A stretch of DNA of 50,868 bases from JALONO01 sp038209965 (GTDB taxonomy: Bacteria > Bacteroidota > Bacteroidia > Cytophagales > Thermoflexibacteraceae): positions 1 to 50,868 of the forward strand of contig JBBQXF010000018.1 of the NCBI GenBank assembly GCA_038209965.1, in the 5' to 3' direction. Below are positions 27,558-36,300 of this stretch, piece by piece. The translations under genes were made by a program, and so were the position numbers. The notes beneath the pieces are model-generated. The model did no database searches. It had not been told where the DNA came from and worked only from the letters and a program-made list of their open reading frames with translations. Position 1 is the first letter of the stretch, and each line of letters opens with the position of its first letter.

Positions 27558-28436
27558 CTACTCTGCGTCCGTTTTTGTGCGTTTTTTATTTTTGATCCCC
27601 TTGCGAAACCGATAAACCAGTGAAATATGGTGCGAGGGCAACAGTTGGGGGTGAGTGCTCAGGGCATAGTCCACTTGCCAGGCCCACAATGACCACCCAA
27701 CGCCAAAGGACTGGGTGTAGGGTTGGTTGGAAATGCCTGTCCGCAGGGCCAGTTTCTCCAGCAAGTGGTATTCGGCCCCGGCCCTGATCTGGGTGGGAAA
27801 ACCAAGATCCTGAGCTATTTCAGCGTTGATCATCAGCCTTTTGTCCGGCCGATACGATAGGCCAGCCTTCATCAGGGTGGGTATGCGCTCGTCCTGAAAA
27901 TCAGCGATCTTGGCTTGGTTAAAATTATAAATGTGCGCCCCCAGCCATAACTTAGAAGTCAGTTGAGCGGAGCCGCCGAACTCCAGGGCGAGCCGGCTGC
28001 GTGTGCCCAAGCCTTGCAACGAGAGTTGGACGTAGTTGACCCGCACCCCGACCGCATAATTGCCGATGTGGTGGCCCAACGCCAAGCCGGCCACGGTTTC
28101 ATTGAACAGGGCATCGCCAAAACGAAATAGGGAAATGCCCCCAGTGCCGCCCCATTGGAAGGGCTGCACCACTGCTGATTGCACCGAATGAAGCCCTGTA
28201 ATGGTGAAGCGGTTTTCGTAGGCAAAGAGCAGGGCAGCTTCCCGCTGCCAAGCCAATGCGCCCACATTGTTGAAGATGGCCCAGGCATCGCCTACTGTCA
28301 CCGTCGAGTTGGACAGGCCGGTTGCCCGGGCCCCGGTTCCCAACAGACGGGCCTGCGCCATAGCTTGGGAGGGCAGCAACGCCCCGATGGCCCCGCCAAG
28401 CAACCAAAAATAATGACAAAAAATCAACCTGACCAT
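27558..28436 (-). CDS. PorV/PorQ-like outer-membrane barrel protein
   Basis: 292 residues. A signal peptide (ending SQAMAQA) precedes ARLLGTGARATGLSNSTVTV, then GDAWAIFNNVGALAW. That segment is characteristic of the PorV/PorQ family, in which PorV shuttles T9SS cargo to the sortase. The remainder is a FadL-like barrel. The basic tail (RKGIKNKKRTKTDAE) is unusual for an outer-membrane protein. The window also contains two T9SS substrates, but a direct link is only inferred. It lies between pdxA and the GT2 gene on the same strand. Confidence 0.75.
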   Translation of the reverse strand: MVRLIFCHYFWLLGGAIGALLPSQAMAQARLLGTGARATGLSNSTVTVGDAWAIFNNVGALAWQREAALLFAYENRFTITGLHSVQSAVVQPFQWGGTGGISLFRFGDALFNETVAGLALGHHIGNYAVGVRVNYVQLSLQGLGTRSRLALEFGGSAQLTSKLWLGAHIYNFNQAKIADFQDERIPTLMKAGLSYRPDKRLMINAEIAQDLGFPTQIRAGAEYHLLEKLALRTGISNQPYTQSFGVGWSLWAWQVDYALSTHPQLLPSHHISLVYRFRKGIKNKKRTKTDAE

Positions 28437-28560
28437 AATAATAGATTCTCATCATTGTGCATTGGATAACTCCCAAAGCAAAAGTTGTTGGTGCTGAACC
28501 ACCGGGCCCAACCACACTTTGGCAGGAAGCCGTGCTGGCCACGAAAGTGATCGATTTGGG

Positions 28561-29679
28561 TTATTGGAGCTTCCTCAGCTCGTGCTCGCCCGCAACCGGC
28601 TTGAGTTCAACAATGGGTTTCCCTTCGCGCTTGGGCCGTTGTTCGGCATATAGCGCCCGGTTTTTGAGCACATCCAAGGCCAAGAACAGGGCTGAACAGA
28701 ACGAACTTTCATCGGCGACCCCGGTGCCGGCAATATCGTAGGCTGTGCCGTGATCGGGCGAGGTGCGCACCACCGACAAGCCAGCGGTGAAGTTCACCCC
28801 CGTCTCAAACCCCAACATCTTGAACGGGATCAGTCCTTGATCATGGTACATGGCCAACACGGCATCGAACTTTTGGTACGTGTGCATCCCAAAGAAGCCG
28901 TCGGCCGGAAAGGGCCCAAAAACCAAGTGCCCTTTTTCCTTATATTGGTTAACGACTGGGGCAATAATGGCCAGTTCCTCGTCGCCCAATAGCCCGTCCT
29001 CGCCCGCGTGGGGATTGAGGCCCAACACAGCTATCCGGGGTTTTTTGAGCCCAAAATCCTCGCGGAGCGATTGCAGCAGCATGTCCAGTTTGTTGCTGAT
29101 CAGTTCGCGGGTCAGTGCAGCCGGTACTTGATTCAAGGGCAAGTGGCCGGTTACTGTCCCAATGCGCAAATTTTCTGCAACCAGTAGCATGAGGCTCCCC
29201 GCTTTGCCAAATTGCGCCGCGTAGTATTCGGTATGACCGGGATAGGGGAAATCGTCACTTTGAATGTTGAACTTATTGATGGGAGCAGTCACCACGGCAT
29301 GGATCAACCCAGCTTTTAGATCCGCTGACGACTTGGCCAAGGCCAGAAAGGCCAATCTCCCTGCTTCAGGAAGCGATTTGCCGGGCGAAATCTCGTAGTT
29401 ATCCTCCCAACAATTGACCACGTTGACCCGGCGGTCGTTGAAACGATAATCATCCACAACCTGATGGTATTGAAACTGCTCAATGTTCAATAGCTTTTTA
29501 TATTTGGCCAAAATTTTGGACGAGCCGTAGATGATAGGCACGCAAAGTCGGTTGATTCGGTTGTCCTGCAAAGTTTTTAGAATCACTTCGGGGCCAATGC
29601 CATTAAAATCGCCCATCGTAATCCCGATGCGGGGCAAATTAGCTGATATAATTTCGTTTTCCATGTTGGGTACACTCAC
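28561..29679 (-). CDS. pdxA: 4-hydroxythreonine-4-phosphate dehydrogenase
   Basis: Cytoplasmic NAD-dependent enzyme of DXP-dependent pyridoxal 5'-phosphate synthesis. It oxidises 4-phosphohydroxy-threonine before PdxJ. Signatures are GITMGDFNGIGPEVILK, TAPINKFNI, the metal-binding histidines in PYPGHTEYYA, AMYHDQGLIPFK and PDHGTAYDIAGTG. 372 residues from ATG 29679, slightly long. The in-frame ATG at 29664 (MENEII) is an equally good start. It lies downstream of the DNA ligase gene and upstream of the PorV-like gene on the same strand, with gaps of over 120 bp on both sides, so it is probably separately transcribed. Confidence 0.95.
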   Translation of the reverse strand: MSVPNMENEIISANLPRIGITMGDFNGIGPEVILKTLQDNRINRLCVPIIYGSSKILAKYKKLLNIEQFQYHQVVDDYRFNDRRVNVVNCWEDNYEISPGKSLPEAGRLAFLALAKSSADLKAGLIHAVVTAPINKFNIQSDDFPYPGHTEYYAAQFGKAGSLMLLVAENLRIGTVTGHLPLNQVPAALTRELISNKLDMLLQSLREDFGLKKPRIAVLGLNPHAGEDGLLGDEELAIIAPVVNQYKEKGHLVFGPFPADGFFGMHTYQKFDAVLAMYHDQGLIPFKMLGFETGVNFTAGLSVVRTSPDHGTAYDIAGTGVADESSFCSALFLALDVLKNRALYAEQRPKREGKPIVELKPVAGEHELRKLQ

Positions 29680-29819
29680 TTTAGGGTGTAAAATTATAGC
29701 AGATTTTGGAAGATAGGAAAAAAATGATCCGCTTGGCCCCTATCCTGCAGTCTCAGGTTGGTACGGTTTGGCCTTGGACATGCGCAGGGTAAACCAACCA
29801 CCCCTTAAATTGCCCATCA

Positions 29820-31448
29820 TCATTGCGTGAGGGCCAATAATTGGGCCACGGTGTCGGCTTCGGCGGCTGGTTTATCATGCCGCCAGCGAAGGATGCGCGG
29901 GAAACGGAGCGCCACCCCGGACTTGTGGCGGTTGGAGCGCTGGATGCCCTCAAAACCAATCTCAAATACCAGTTCGGGGGCAACTGTGCGCACTGGCCCA
30001 AACTTTTCAACCGTGTTTTTTTTCACAAAAGCATCCACTTGTTTGATTTCAGCATCGGTCAAGCCCGAATACGCTTTGGCAAAAGTGACGAGTTTATCCC
30101 CGTCCCAAACCCCAAAAGTGTAATCGGTGTAGAGGGTAGCCCGGCGGCCATGCCCTTTTTGGGCGTAGATCAGCACTCCGTCCACCGAAAGTGGCTGCAC
30201 TTTCCACTTCCACCAATGCCCCCGCACCCGCCCGGTCTGGTAAGGGGAAGATAATTTTTTGAGCATCAGCCCCTCGGCCAGTTGTTCCCGGGCCAAGGTC
30301 CTGATACGGCCCAATTCAGCCCAAGAAGTGGCGACCAGACTGGGCGAAAGGGAAACCAAGCCGGGAACGGGCAGGGCAGCCACCAGTTGCTCGAGCTGCG
30401 CCCGCCGCTCAGCCAGCGGACGGCTGCGCCAGTCGGCCCCAGCATATTCCAACAGATCATAAACCACCAAGGCCACCGGTACTTCTTGGAGGATTTTTTT
30501 GGTGATGGTTTTGCGCCCAATTCGTTTTTGCAGTTCAGCAAAGGGCAGCGGTTGCCCGTTTTGCCAAGCCAGCAGCTCGCCATCCAGTACCAAGCCTTGG
30601 GCTGGGGCCGGCACTGCACTGGCTAGCGCAGCCAATTCGGGATACTTGTCCGTGACCAGTTCCTCGCCCCGGGTCCAGATAAAAATTTCGCCTTGGCGCA
30701 CGATCACTTGGGCCCGGATACCATCCCACTTCCATTCGGCCTGCCACCCGGTGCAGTCGCCCAGTTCTTCCAGCTTAGCTTCGTCCAGTGGGTGGGCCAA
30801 ACAAAATGGATATGGCTTTGATCGGTGTGATTGCTGGGCTAGTCCGTCTGCTAGAGAATCCGATCCGGTGGGATGATCCATGATCAATTGCTGGAAGGTG
30901 ACTTCCCCCGGTTGCCAGTGGCCCATGAGCCGGTGGGCCACTATCTCTTTGTCAATGCCGCAAACCTCGGCCACCGCCCGGGTGACGAGCTGCTGCGAGA
31001 GCCCAATTCGGAAGCCGCCCGTTATCAACTTGATAAACACAAACCGCTCGGTAGTGGTCAATCCCTGGAGTGCCCAAATGATCTGGGCCTTTTTTTCTGC
31101 TTCGCCCATCGGCCCGAGTGCCTGCAAAAACGCGATCCATTCGCTCAAAGTCTTGGCTTCTGTCCGGTTGGGCAACGGCAAGACCAGCGCGATGGTCTCG
31201 GCCAAATCGCCAACAGTATGGTAACTTTCTTCAAAAATCCAGTCGGGGATATTGGCCATCTCGGCCGCCCAACTGCGCAATAGGGTGGTATTTATTTGTC
31301 GGCGGGGCCGCTTATGGGTGAACAGGGCCAAGAGCCACAGTTTGTCCCCATCGTTGGCTTTGGTCAGGTAGTTTTTCAGGATACCCAACTTGGTATTGGT
31401 CTTGTTGGTAGTATCTAAATCAGCAAATAAATCGGCAAAATCTTTCAT
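29820..31448 (-). CDS. ATP-dependent DNA ligase
   Basis: 542 residues. An N-terminal DNA-binding helical domain (about 1-200) precedes a nucleotidyltransferase core with the AMP-accepting lysine Lys240 in EWKWDGIRAQ. Further motifs are WTRGEELVTDKYPE, LDGELLAW and LMLKKLSSPYQTGR. An OB-fold domain (about 420-542) follows. It is the archaeal-like ATP-dependent type found beside NAD-dependent LigA in many Bacteroidota. That type is usually next to an mRNA-3'-processing-type exonuclease and an Lhr-type helicase in a putative repair cluster. Neither partner gene is here; the neighbours are pdxA and a hypothetical gene. It seals nicks using ATP and is likely accessory in repair. Confidence 0.93.
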   Translation of the reverse strand: MKDFADLFADLDTTNKTNTKLGILKNYLTKANDGDKLWLLALFTHKRPRRQINTTLLRSWAAEMANIPDWIFEESYHTVGDLAETIALVLPLPNRTEAKTLSEWIAFLQALGPMGEAEKKAQIIWALQGLTTTERFVFIKLITGGFRIGLSQQLVTRAVAEVCGIDKEIVAHRLMGHWQPGEVTFQQLIMDHPTGSDSLADGLAQQSHRSKPYPFCLAHPLDEAKLEELGDCTGWQAEWKWDGIRAQVIVRQGEIFIWTRGEELVTDKYPELAALASAVPAPAQGLVLDGELLAWQNGQPLPFAELQKRIGRKTITKKILQEVPVALVVYDLLEYAGADWRSRPLAERRAQLEQLVAALPVPGLVSLSPSLVATSWAELGRIRTLAREQLAEGLMLKKLSSPYQTGRVRGHWWKWKVQPLSVDGVLIYAQKGHGRRATLYTDYTFGVWDGDKLVTFAKAYSGLTDAEIKQVDAFVKKNTVEKFGPVRTVAPELVFEIGFEGIQRSNRHKSGVALRFPRILRWRHDKPAAEADTVAQLLALTQ

Positions 31449-31724
31449 GACCCAGTGGATTGATGCTTTGCCAGTGTTAGATCGCTTGAATCAAGACCAA
31501 GCGTTTAGGAATTTACGCTGAAATTGAAAACAGTTGATTACCTTGATACTCAAGGATTTGTTCATTTAGCTAGCCATAAACCGGTTTTGATTGTATTCAA
31601 GATATTCACTGCTACCGACTGCAAAAAGCTATTACTCGCGAATCTTGCGGCAATGTATTGTCTGCTAAAATGTCGCCAAATTTTTCAAGAAAACGGCAAA
31701 GCGAACGATTAGCAATTGGCTGGC

Positions 31725-32267
31725 TTAAAATTGGCCATCAATCACGCATTCCAGGCCCATGGGCGCTTCTTCAAAACGGAGGTTGAGCGCTTCTCGGTCG
31801 GTCTTGAGCAAATTGACGATAAAGCTGTCCACTTCTTCTTCATTTGTGTCAAACAGACGAATACCATCGAATGAACAAACCGCTTCAAAACTACAATCAA
31901 GTGATTTGTTGGAATAATAACGCTCTATCTTGCCCTCGCCCTGCACACTGATGATCCCAATAGCCTGATCCCAATTGCCAAAGGAAAGCTGTAGCCGCTG
32001 GAGGGTGTATTCCTCGTCATTGACCATTACCTTGTGCTCATGCAACTCTACCTGCTTGTTGCGCACTTGCACCTGAACTTGGTTCAGCCCTTTCGGATTG
32101 ATGATATTTTCAAATAATAACGCATTGAAAATCATGTAGTTCTCTTCACCTTCGGGAAACAGCTCGATGTACCAGGACATCTGCCCGTATTTCTCGAAAA
32201 TGCCGTAAATGACTGCGTCTTCCAATACAAAAGATTGGTTGCCAAATTTTAAGTGACCGGACTTCAT
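31725..32267 (-). CDS. Hypothetical protein of about 180 residues
   Basis: The frame is open from 32330, but the first residues there look non-coding. MKSGHLKFGNQ at 32267 is a better start, giving 180 residues. The protein is acidic, mixed alpha/beta, without a signal peptide or membrane helix. Recognisable stretches are WYIELFPEGEENYMIFNALL, then ERYYSNKSLDCSFEA, and an acidic C-terminal part (TNEEEVDSFIVNLL). I do not recognise a family. It is on the same strand as the Lacal_2735-type gene, 91 bp downstream of it. Confidence 0.7.
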   Translation of the reverse strand: MKSGHLKFGNQSFVLEDAVIYGIFEKYGQMSWYIELFPEGEENYMIFNALLFENIINPKGLNQVQVQVRNKQVELHEHKVMVNDEEYTLQRLQLSFGNWDQAIGIISVQGEGKIERYYSNKSLDCSFEAVCSFDGIRLFDTNEEEVDSFIVNLLKTDREALNLRFEEAPMGLECVIDGQF

Positions 32268-32358
32268 ACCATGTGGGTTAGTAACAATGTATAAAACGAA
32301 AAAATCGTGCCGTCCGTATAAATAACCCAAAAATGATTGGTTGATAATCGAGAAAAAG

Positions 32359-32544
32359 CTAGGCTCCCTTAAGCTCCAATATCTTGGTCATCACTTCCTC
32401 GGCTTCAGCCGTTTTGACCGCAAAACCTTTGATATCGCCCTTGCGCTGGAGATCACGGGCCTCGGTCAATAGCTTTGCATATTGCTGGTTCAACTTCTCA
32501 ACCTCGGTGGCTGGGTCGTTCTTCTTGGAAAATAAGCCAAACAT
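32359..32544 (-). CDS. Lacal_2735-type small protein (DUF6435-like)
   Basis: 61 residues. An N-terminal MFGLFSKKND precedes a highly charged two-helix hairpin (KLNQQYAKLLTEARDLQRKG, then A-EAEEVMTKILEL). This is the pattern of a short protein family common in Bacteroidota, of unknown function. It is cytoplasmic by appearance and divergent from the DUF6913-dapA operon. Confidence 0.8.
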   Translation of the reverse strand: MFGLFSKKNDPATEVEKLNQQYAKLLTEARDLQRKGDIKGFAVKTAEAEEVMTKILELKGA

Positions 32545-32586
32545 ATATTTTTCGTGATTATGGACAACTAAAAGCTGGCACTAAAT

Positions 32587-32709
32587 AGTGGTATTGCTCA
32601 AACCACTTGCCTTGGCCAATTGTTTGTCAAGAGGACAAATAAGCCTAACTGGCTTGGATTATTCCGAGCAAAATACCACTTTTGCAGTTGCCCGGTGGAT
32701 GGGCCACCG
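32587..32709 (+). promoter_or_regulatory. Structured leader with alternative hairpins before DUF6913-dapA
   Basis: AGTGGT at 32587-32592 can pair with ACCACT at 32602-32607, or, as part of AGTGGTATTGCTC, with GAGCAAAATACCACT at 32666-32680. Between the outer arms lie two hairpins: TTTGTC/GACAAA (32623-32639) and AAGCC/GGCTT (32641-32655). A third hairpin, CGGTGG/CCACCG (32693-32709), follows, 60 nt before the operon start. Competing pairings and a multi-branched fold suggest a cis-acting RNA, but operators in this divergent spacer are also possible. Confidence 0.45.
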
Positions 32710-32768
32710 TTGGCTCACAGCGTGGTCAAACTTGGCCCCTACTTTCATTTCCCTAAAATGCTGGTACG

Positions 32769-33302
32769 TTGATTAGCGTTATTAAACAATATTTTCTGCG
32801 CCGTAAGCTTCAAGGTGCTATCCGAAAAGCCCGGCCCAAACGCGCCACCCTAAATTTTGGGGATGTCAAAACGGTGGGCGTTTTTTTTGTGACGCACGAA
32901 GAGTCCCGACAAAAGGACATTGCCAATTTCATCCGCAATCTTCAACGCGATGGCAAACAAGTAATGGCATTGACCTATTTTGGCAAGGAACGCGACATCG
33001 CCTACTCTTTTGACCACGATTTTTTTATGGAAAATGAGATTGACTATTGGGGTGAGCTTCAATCCAATTCCGCCATCAATTTTGTCAATAAAGCTTTTGA
33101 CTATCTATACTGCATCAGCACCGACCAATCCGAAGTGCAAGATCTCATCATGATGATGAGCAAGGCCAAATGTAGGATCGGCCCCTATCAGCCCGGCAAA
33201 GAACATTTGTTCGAGTTGATGCTGGCCTTGCAACCTGGCGAAGGAGTTGATAAGCTAATCGACCAAGCATCATACTACACCCGGGCCATTGCCTATAACT
33301 GA
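32769..33302 (+). CDS. DUF6913-type protein, partner of dapA
   Basis: 177 residues from TTG 32769; the frame is stopped just upstream (TAA at 32754), so no ATG is available. The basic N-terminal helix (RRKLQGAIRKARPKR) is followed by an alpha/beta domain (VKTVGVFFVTHEE, VMALTYFGKE, YLYCISTDQ). Such proteins commonly precede dapA in Bacteroidota. Their function is not known. The stop is 5 bp before dapA, so the two are co-transcribed and probably translationally coupled. Confidence 0.82.
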   Translation: MISVIKQYFLRRKLQGAIRKARPKRATLNFGDVKTVGVFFVTHEESRQKDIANFIRNLQRDGKQVMALTYFGKERDIAYSFDHDFFMENEIDYWGELQSNSAINFVNKAFDYLYCISTDQSEVQDLIMMMSKAKCRIGPYQPGKEHLFELMLALQPGEGVDKLIDQASYYTRAIAYN

Positions 33303-33307
33303 CCTAC

Positions 33308-34195
33308 ATGACTATCCGGATCAACCACCAACTTAGGGGCGCTGGCGTGGCCCTTGTCACCCCTTTTTTACCTTCCGGCGCAGTTGATTATCCGGGCTTG
33401 GCCAGCCTACTGGAGCACACCGGCCCGCACGTGGACTATTGGGTCTTGCATGGCACCACCGGCGAACCCGTAACGACCAGCCTTAGCGAGAAGGCAGCGA
33501 TCTGCGCGTTTGTGCGGCAGCACAACCCTCGCCAACTGCCGTTGGTCTATGGATTGGGCGGCAACTACACGGCCCAATTAGTGCAAACACTACAAGAAAT
33601 CGATTTGACCGGCTGCTGCGCTGTGTTGTCGGTTTCGCCTTATTACAACAAACCTTCGCCGGAAGGCATTTACCGACACTACATGGCGGTGGCCGATGCC
33701 TCTCCCCTGCCCGTCCTGCTTTATAACGTGCCCGGACGAACAGGATCAAATATGAGTGCATCCTTGACGTTGCGCCTGGCCCAGCACCCCAATATTGCTG
33801 GCATCAAGGAAGCCAGCGGCGACTTGACCCAGGCCATGCGGATCGCCAAGGCCATGCCCAGCGACTTTTTGCTCATTTCGGGTGATGACCTGCTCGCCCT
33901 GCCCATGATGTCGTTTGGGGCGAGCGGAGCTATATCGGTATTGGCCAATGCTTTCCCCCAAGATTTTTCGGCCATGCTCCAACTGGCTGGCCAAGGCCAG
34001 TTTGGCGAAGCGGCCCAGCGATTGTTCAAGTTCACCGAAATCAATGACCTGATGTACGCCGAGGGCAACCCTGTGGGGCTGAAAAGTGCCCTTGCCCAAC
34101 TTGGGGTGTGTGGAGCGGGCGTGCGGGCGCCCCACGCGGAGGCATCGGCCGAATTGCAACAAGCCATTGGCCAGGCAATGATCGGGTTGAAGTGA
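33308..34195 (+). CDS. dapA: 4-hydroxy-tetrahydrodipicolinate synthase
   Basis: Cytoplasmic TIM-barrel aldolase that condenses pyruvate with aspartate semialdehyde, the first committed step to diaminopimelate and lysine. 295 residues, full length. Active-site residues are visible: GTTGEP (Thr50/Thr51), YNVPGRTG (Tyr139, Arg144) and the Schiff-base Lys167 in IAGIKEASGD. It is the second gene of the operon with the DUF6913 gene. Confidence 0.96.
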   Translation: MTIRINHQLRGAGVALVTPFLPSGAVDYPGLASLLEHTGPHVDYWVLHGTTGEPVTTSLSEKAAICAFVRQHNPRQLPLVYGLGGNYTAQLVQTLQEIDLTGCCAVLSVSPYYNKPSPEGIYRHYMAVADASPLPVLLYNVPGRTGSNMSASLTLRLAQHPNIAGIKEASGDLTQAMRIAKAMPSDFLLISGDDLLALPMMSFGASGAISVLANAFPQDFSAMLQLAGQGQFGEAAQRLFKFTEINDLMYAEGNPVGLKSALAQLGVCGAGVRAPHAEASAELQQAIGQAMIGLK

Positions 34196-34764
34196 GTGGC
34201 CGGTCAACTTATTGGCTGGGGCAAATTCTCCAGCACCTTTCTGTTCACCCCAACTGGTTTAGTGAAAAGTAAAATGGCAGTGATTAAAAATCAAGGTAAC
34301 TGTTTAGCATCCGCGGGAGGTGGGCAATGATAAAAACGAAATTAAATATAATTTGTGGCTCCAAAAATAAAGGATTCGGAACTGACTGCGACTGTCAAAT
34401 CCTGCCATGTTCTTATAAACAACCCATTATCGGTTATGGGACACCAACAAAAGCAAATTGGCGAACCGAAGTCAAGGGTTGCGGGTTTTGGGCCACGCAT
34501 GAACCAAAACAGCCACAATTCCAGTTGCCCCCATCAAGCGGCGGACTGGCCCGTAGGATGGGCATACTAGAGGATTCCAAGGGCCAGGGCAATCAACGGG
34601 GCCACGGGGGGAAACCCCTCGCAAGGTCGACAACCCAGATCATGCGATCCACCCGGCCACACCAACTTGTACGCGCGGGCTGCCGTTTGCCCCCCTTCGT
34701 GGCCAATAAGTTAGCAAAAATACCTACCTTTAGGTTCAATATTACACCGTCAAAAATATAAAAA
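34196..34764. other. Intergenic region of about 570 bp beside a dead insertion sequence
   Basis: Reading frames here lack coding character. The motif GTAACTGTTTAG at 34297-34307 is shared with the termini of the MITE-like element at 38051-38247. It may be an old mobile-element end. Nothing else is supported. Confidence 0.5.
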
Positions 34765-36129
34765 ATGAAGACCCGCCAAAAAATGATGTAAGATTTAAGG
34801 AATTTCTTTCGACAAGCCGCCAGAAACCCCTAAAATTATCGGGTAAAGCCCGCCGACTTTACCCGAAAAGGGAAACTGCACTTTTCCAAGCTCACTGGAT
34901 TGATGCCGTCGCTTTTAAAAAGTCGGTGGAGGGCGAGCTGCACCAAGTTTTTACCAAGGGTACACCTTGCACCAAACCTGCTTTCGGTTAAGCCCGAAAA
35001 AAACTAAAAGTGAAATTTTTTGAAGATATGTTTTCCCAATCGCTTGCCTCTTTTTACAAGCACCACACGCCCCAAACCTTCAAAAACTATCAAATCTGGG
35101 CTTGCGGTTGTAGCGTTCAAATCCTGTCCGACAATGAAAAAACCCGCCAAATGGGCATCCATAAAAATCGATTTGAATCAACTACCTCCCCCAAAATATC
35201 GGCTTATTTTGATATCTTTTTTAAGATTATTGCCCGTTTAGAACCTGCGACAAACGCAGGGCCGATTTGCTGTGCTGCATGGGGAATCAGGTAGAAAAAG
35301 TGCCCAAAACGTAATTTCGGTAGATGATCGGGGCCAGTGCCCACAAATCATCCCCTTTTTCCACGATTTCCGTGGCTCAAAGTATGTCACCAGGCTCAAA
35401 ACCGATTTTTTCAGTACGGTCAAAGAGTTTGTGCAAAGTAATGAAAACGAAGTATTTATCACCGGGCCACTGAGTGAAAGGACGTATAAAAGGTTGGAAG
35501 GTCTTGGCACCAGAAAATCTAAAATGGTTGGTATTTCCCATCGTTTGGTCAAGGTGATCCTATCCACCGGTGAAGTGGGGGTACAGATGATCAATTTGGA
35601 CAATTCACTTACCATCAGTGGTTTAGCAGAAATTTATTGCTTGGGTTGGGCCATGGAAACGGCTTTCAAAGGCTTCAAGAAACATCAAATATTGGGTGCT
35701 TTCGGGCGGCGTTCCGCTTCGGGATATTCAAAGCATGCAGTCCCACAAGATATAGGGTGCAACCTGCTGTTCTATAACCTACAGACCATTGCGGTGCTGG
35801 AGCCAACAAAAGAGGTGGAACGCATCAGCGGGAAGCGAAAAATAAGCCTTCCAAAAACAAAAGAAGGGAAAATAAAAGTTATCAAATCAACCGAAATATG
35901 AGTGCGGACATTTTGCGTTCGTACCTGTTTAGTTTGTTTGATTACAGGGAGGATGAACTCGGTGGTTTACTTAAAAAAATGCAATTGCATTAGCGGCACA
36001 GCTTGGAAACAATCAAGGATACCAGCAAGGATCGCAACCGAAAGATGCACCGCCCCATACAGAATTGAACCGCGGCGACAGACCGTTACAAAAGAGCGTT
36101 TTGATTCTGTACTTTCCCAAGTTCTTTGA
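34765..36129 (+). pseudogene. Degenerate IS4-family transposase
   Basis: Fragments in different frames line up with an IS4-type DDE transposase. The first is DFTRKGKLHFSKL (about 34853), after two in-frame stops. The second is ARKKLKVKFFEDMF, then FYKHHTPQTFKNYQIWA (about 34990-35100). A third runs from DDRGQCPQIIPFF to VTRLKTDFFSTVKEFVQS. The last is the C-terminal IYCLGWAMETAFKGFKKHQ (35272-35901), which keeps the catalytic glutamate. The usual first aspartate (DGS motif) reads CGCS, so that residue is lost. Basic C-terminal fragments continue to about 36129 in shifted frames. Several stops and frameshifts make it clearly inactive. No terminal inverted repeats could be defined. Confidence 0.85.
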
Positions 36130-36261
36130 TCTATTGAACAAGTGATTTCATCTGATGAAAAAGACGGCAGGCAACTCCTTGTCTTTTTTTGAACCTCATT
36201 AAACAAAAACCTACCTTTTCTGCAAAATTAGATCTTTGAACAAGGCTTATGCCAGCTTTTT

Positions 36262-36300
36262 CCTAACTTAATGGGTTTAAACCGCTGTTAGGCACAATTT
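36262..36300 (-). repeat. attC-like inverted repeat at the end of the DUF2490 cassette
   Basis: CCTAAC (36262-36267) and GTTAGG (36287-36292) enclose the palindrome GGTTTAAACC. On the minus strand the gene's stop codon is followed at once by GTGCCTAACAGC, an RYYYAAC core. The segment GTTAGGCACAATTT (36287-36300) is an 11/14 inverted match to 37890-37903 on the far side of the two genes. Confidence 0.45.

Noticed and set aside
31524..31712. 62-codon plus-strand frame upstream of the ligase
   Set aside because: It has weak coding character, no promoter, and no resemblance to the ligase-associated exonuclease I looked for.
34327..34761. 144-codon frame between dapA and the dead IS4
   Set aside because: Its composition is low in hydrophobic pattern and it has no domain. 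It looks non-coding.
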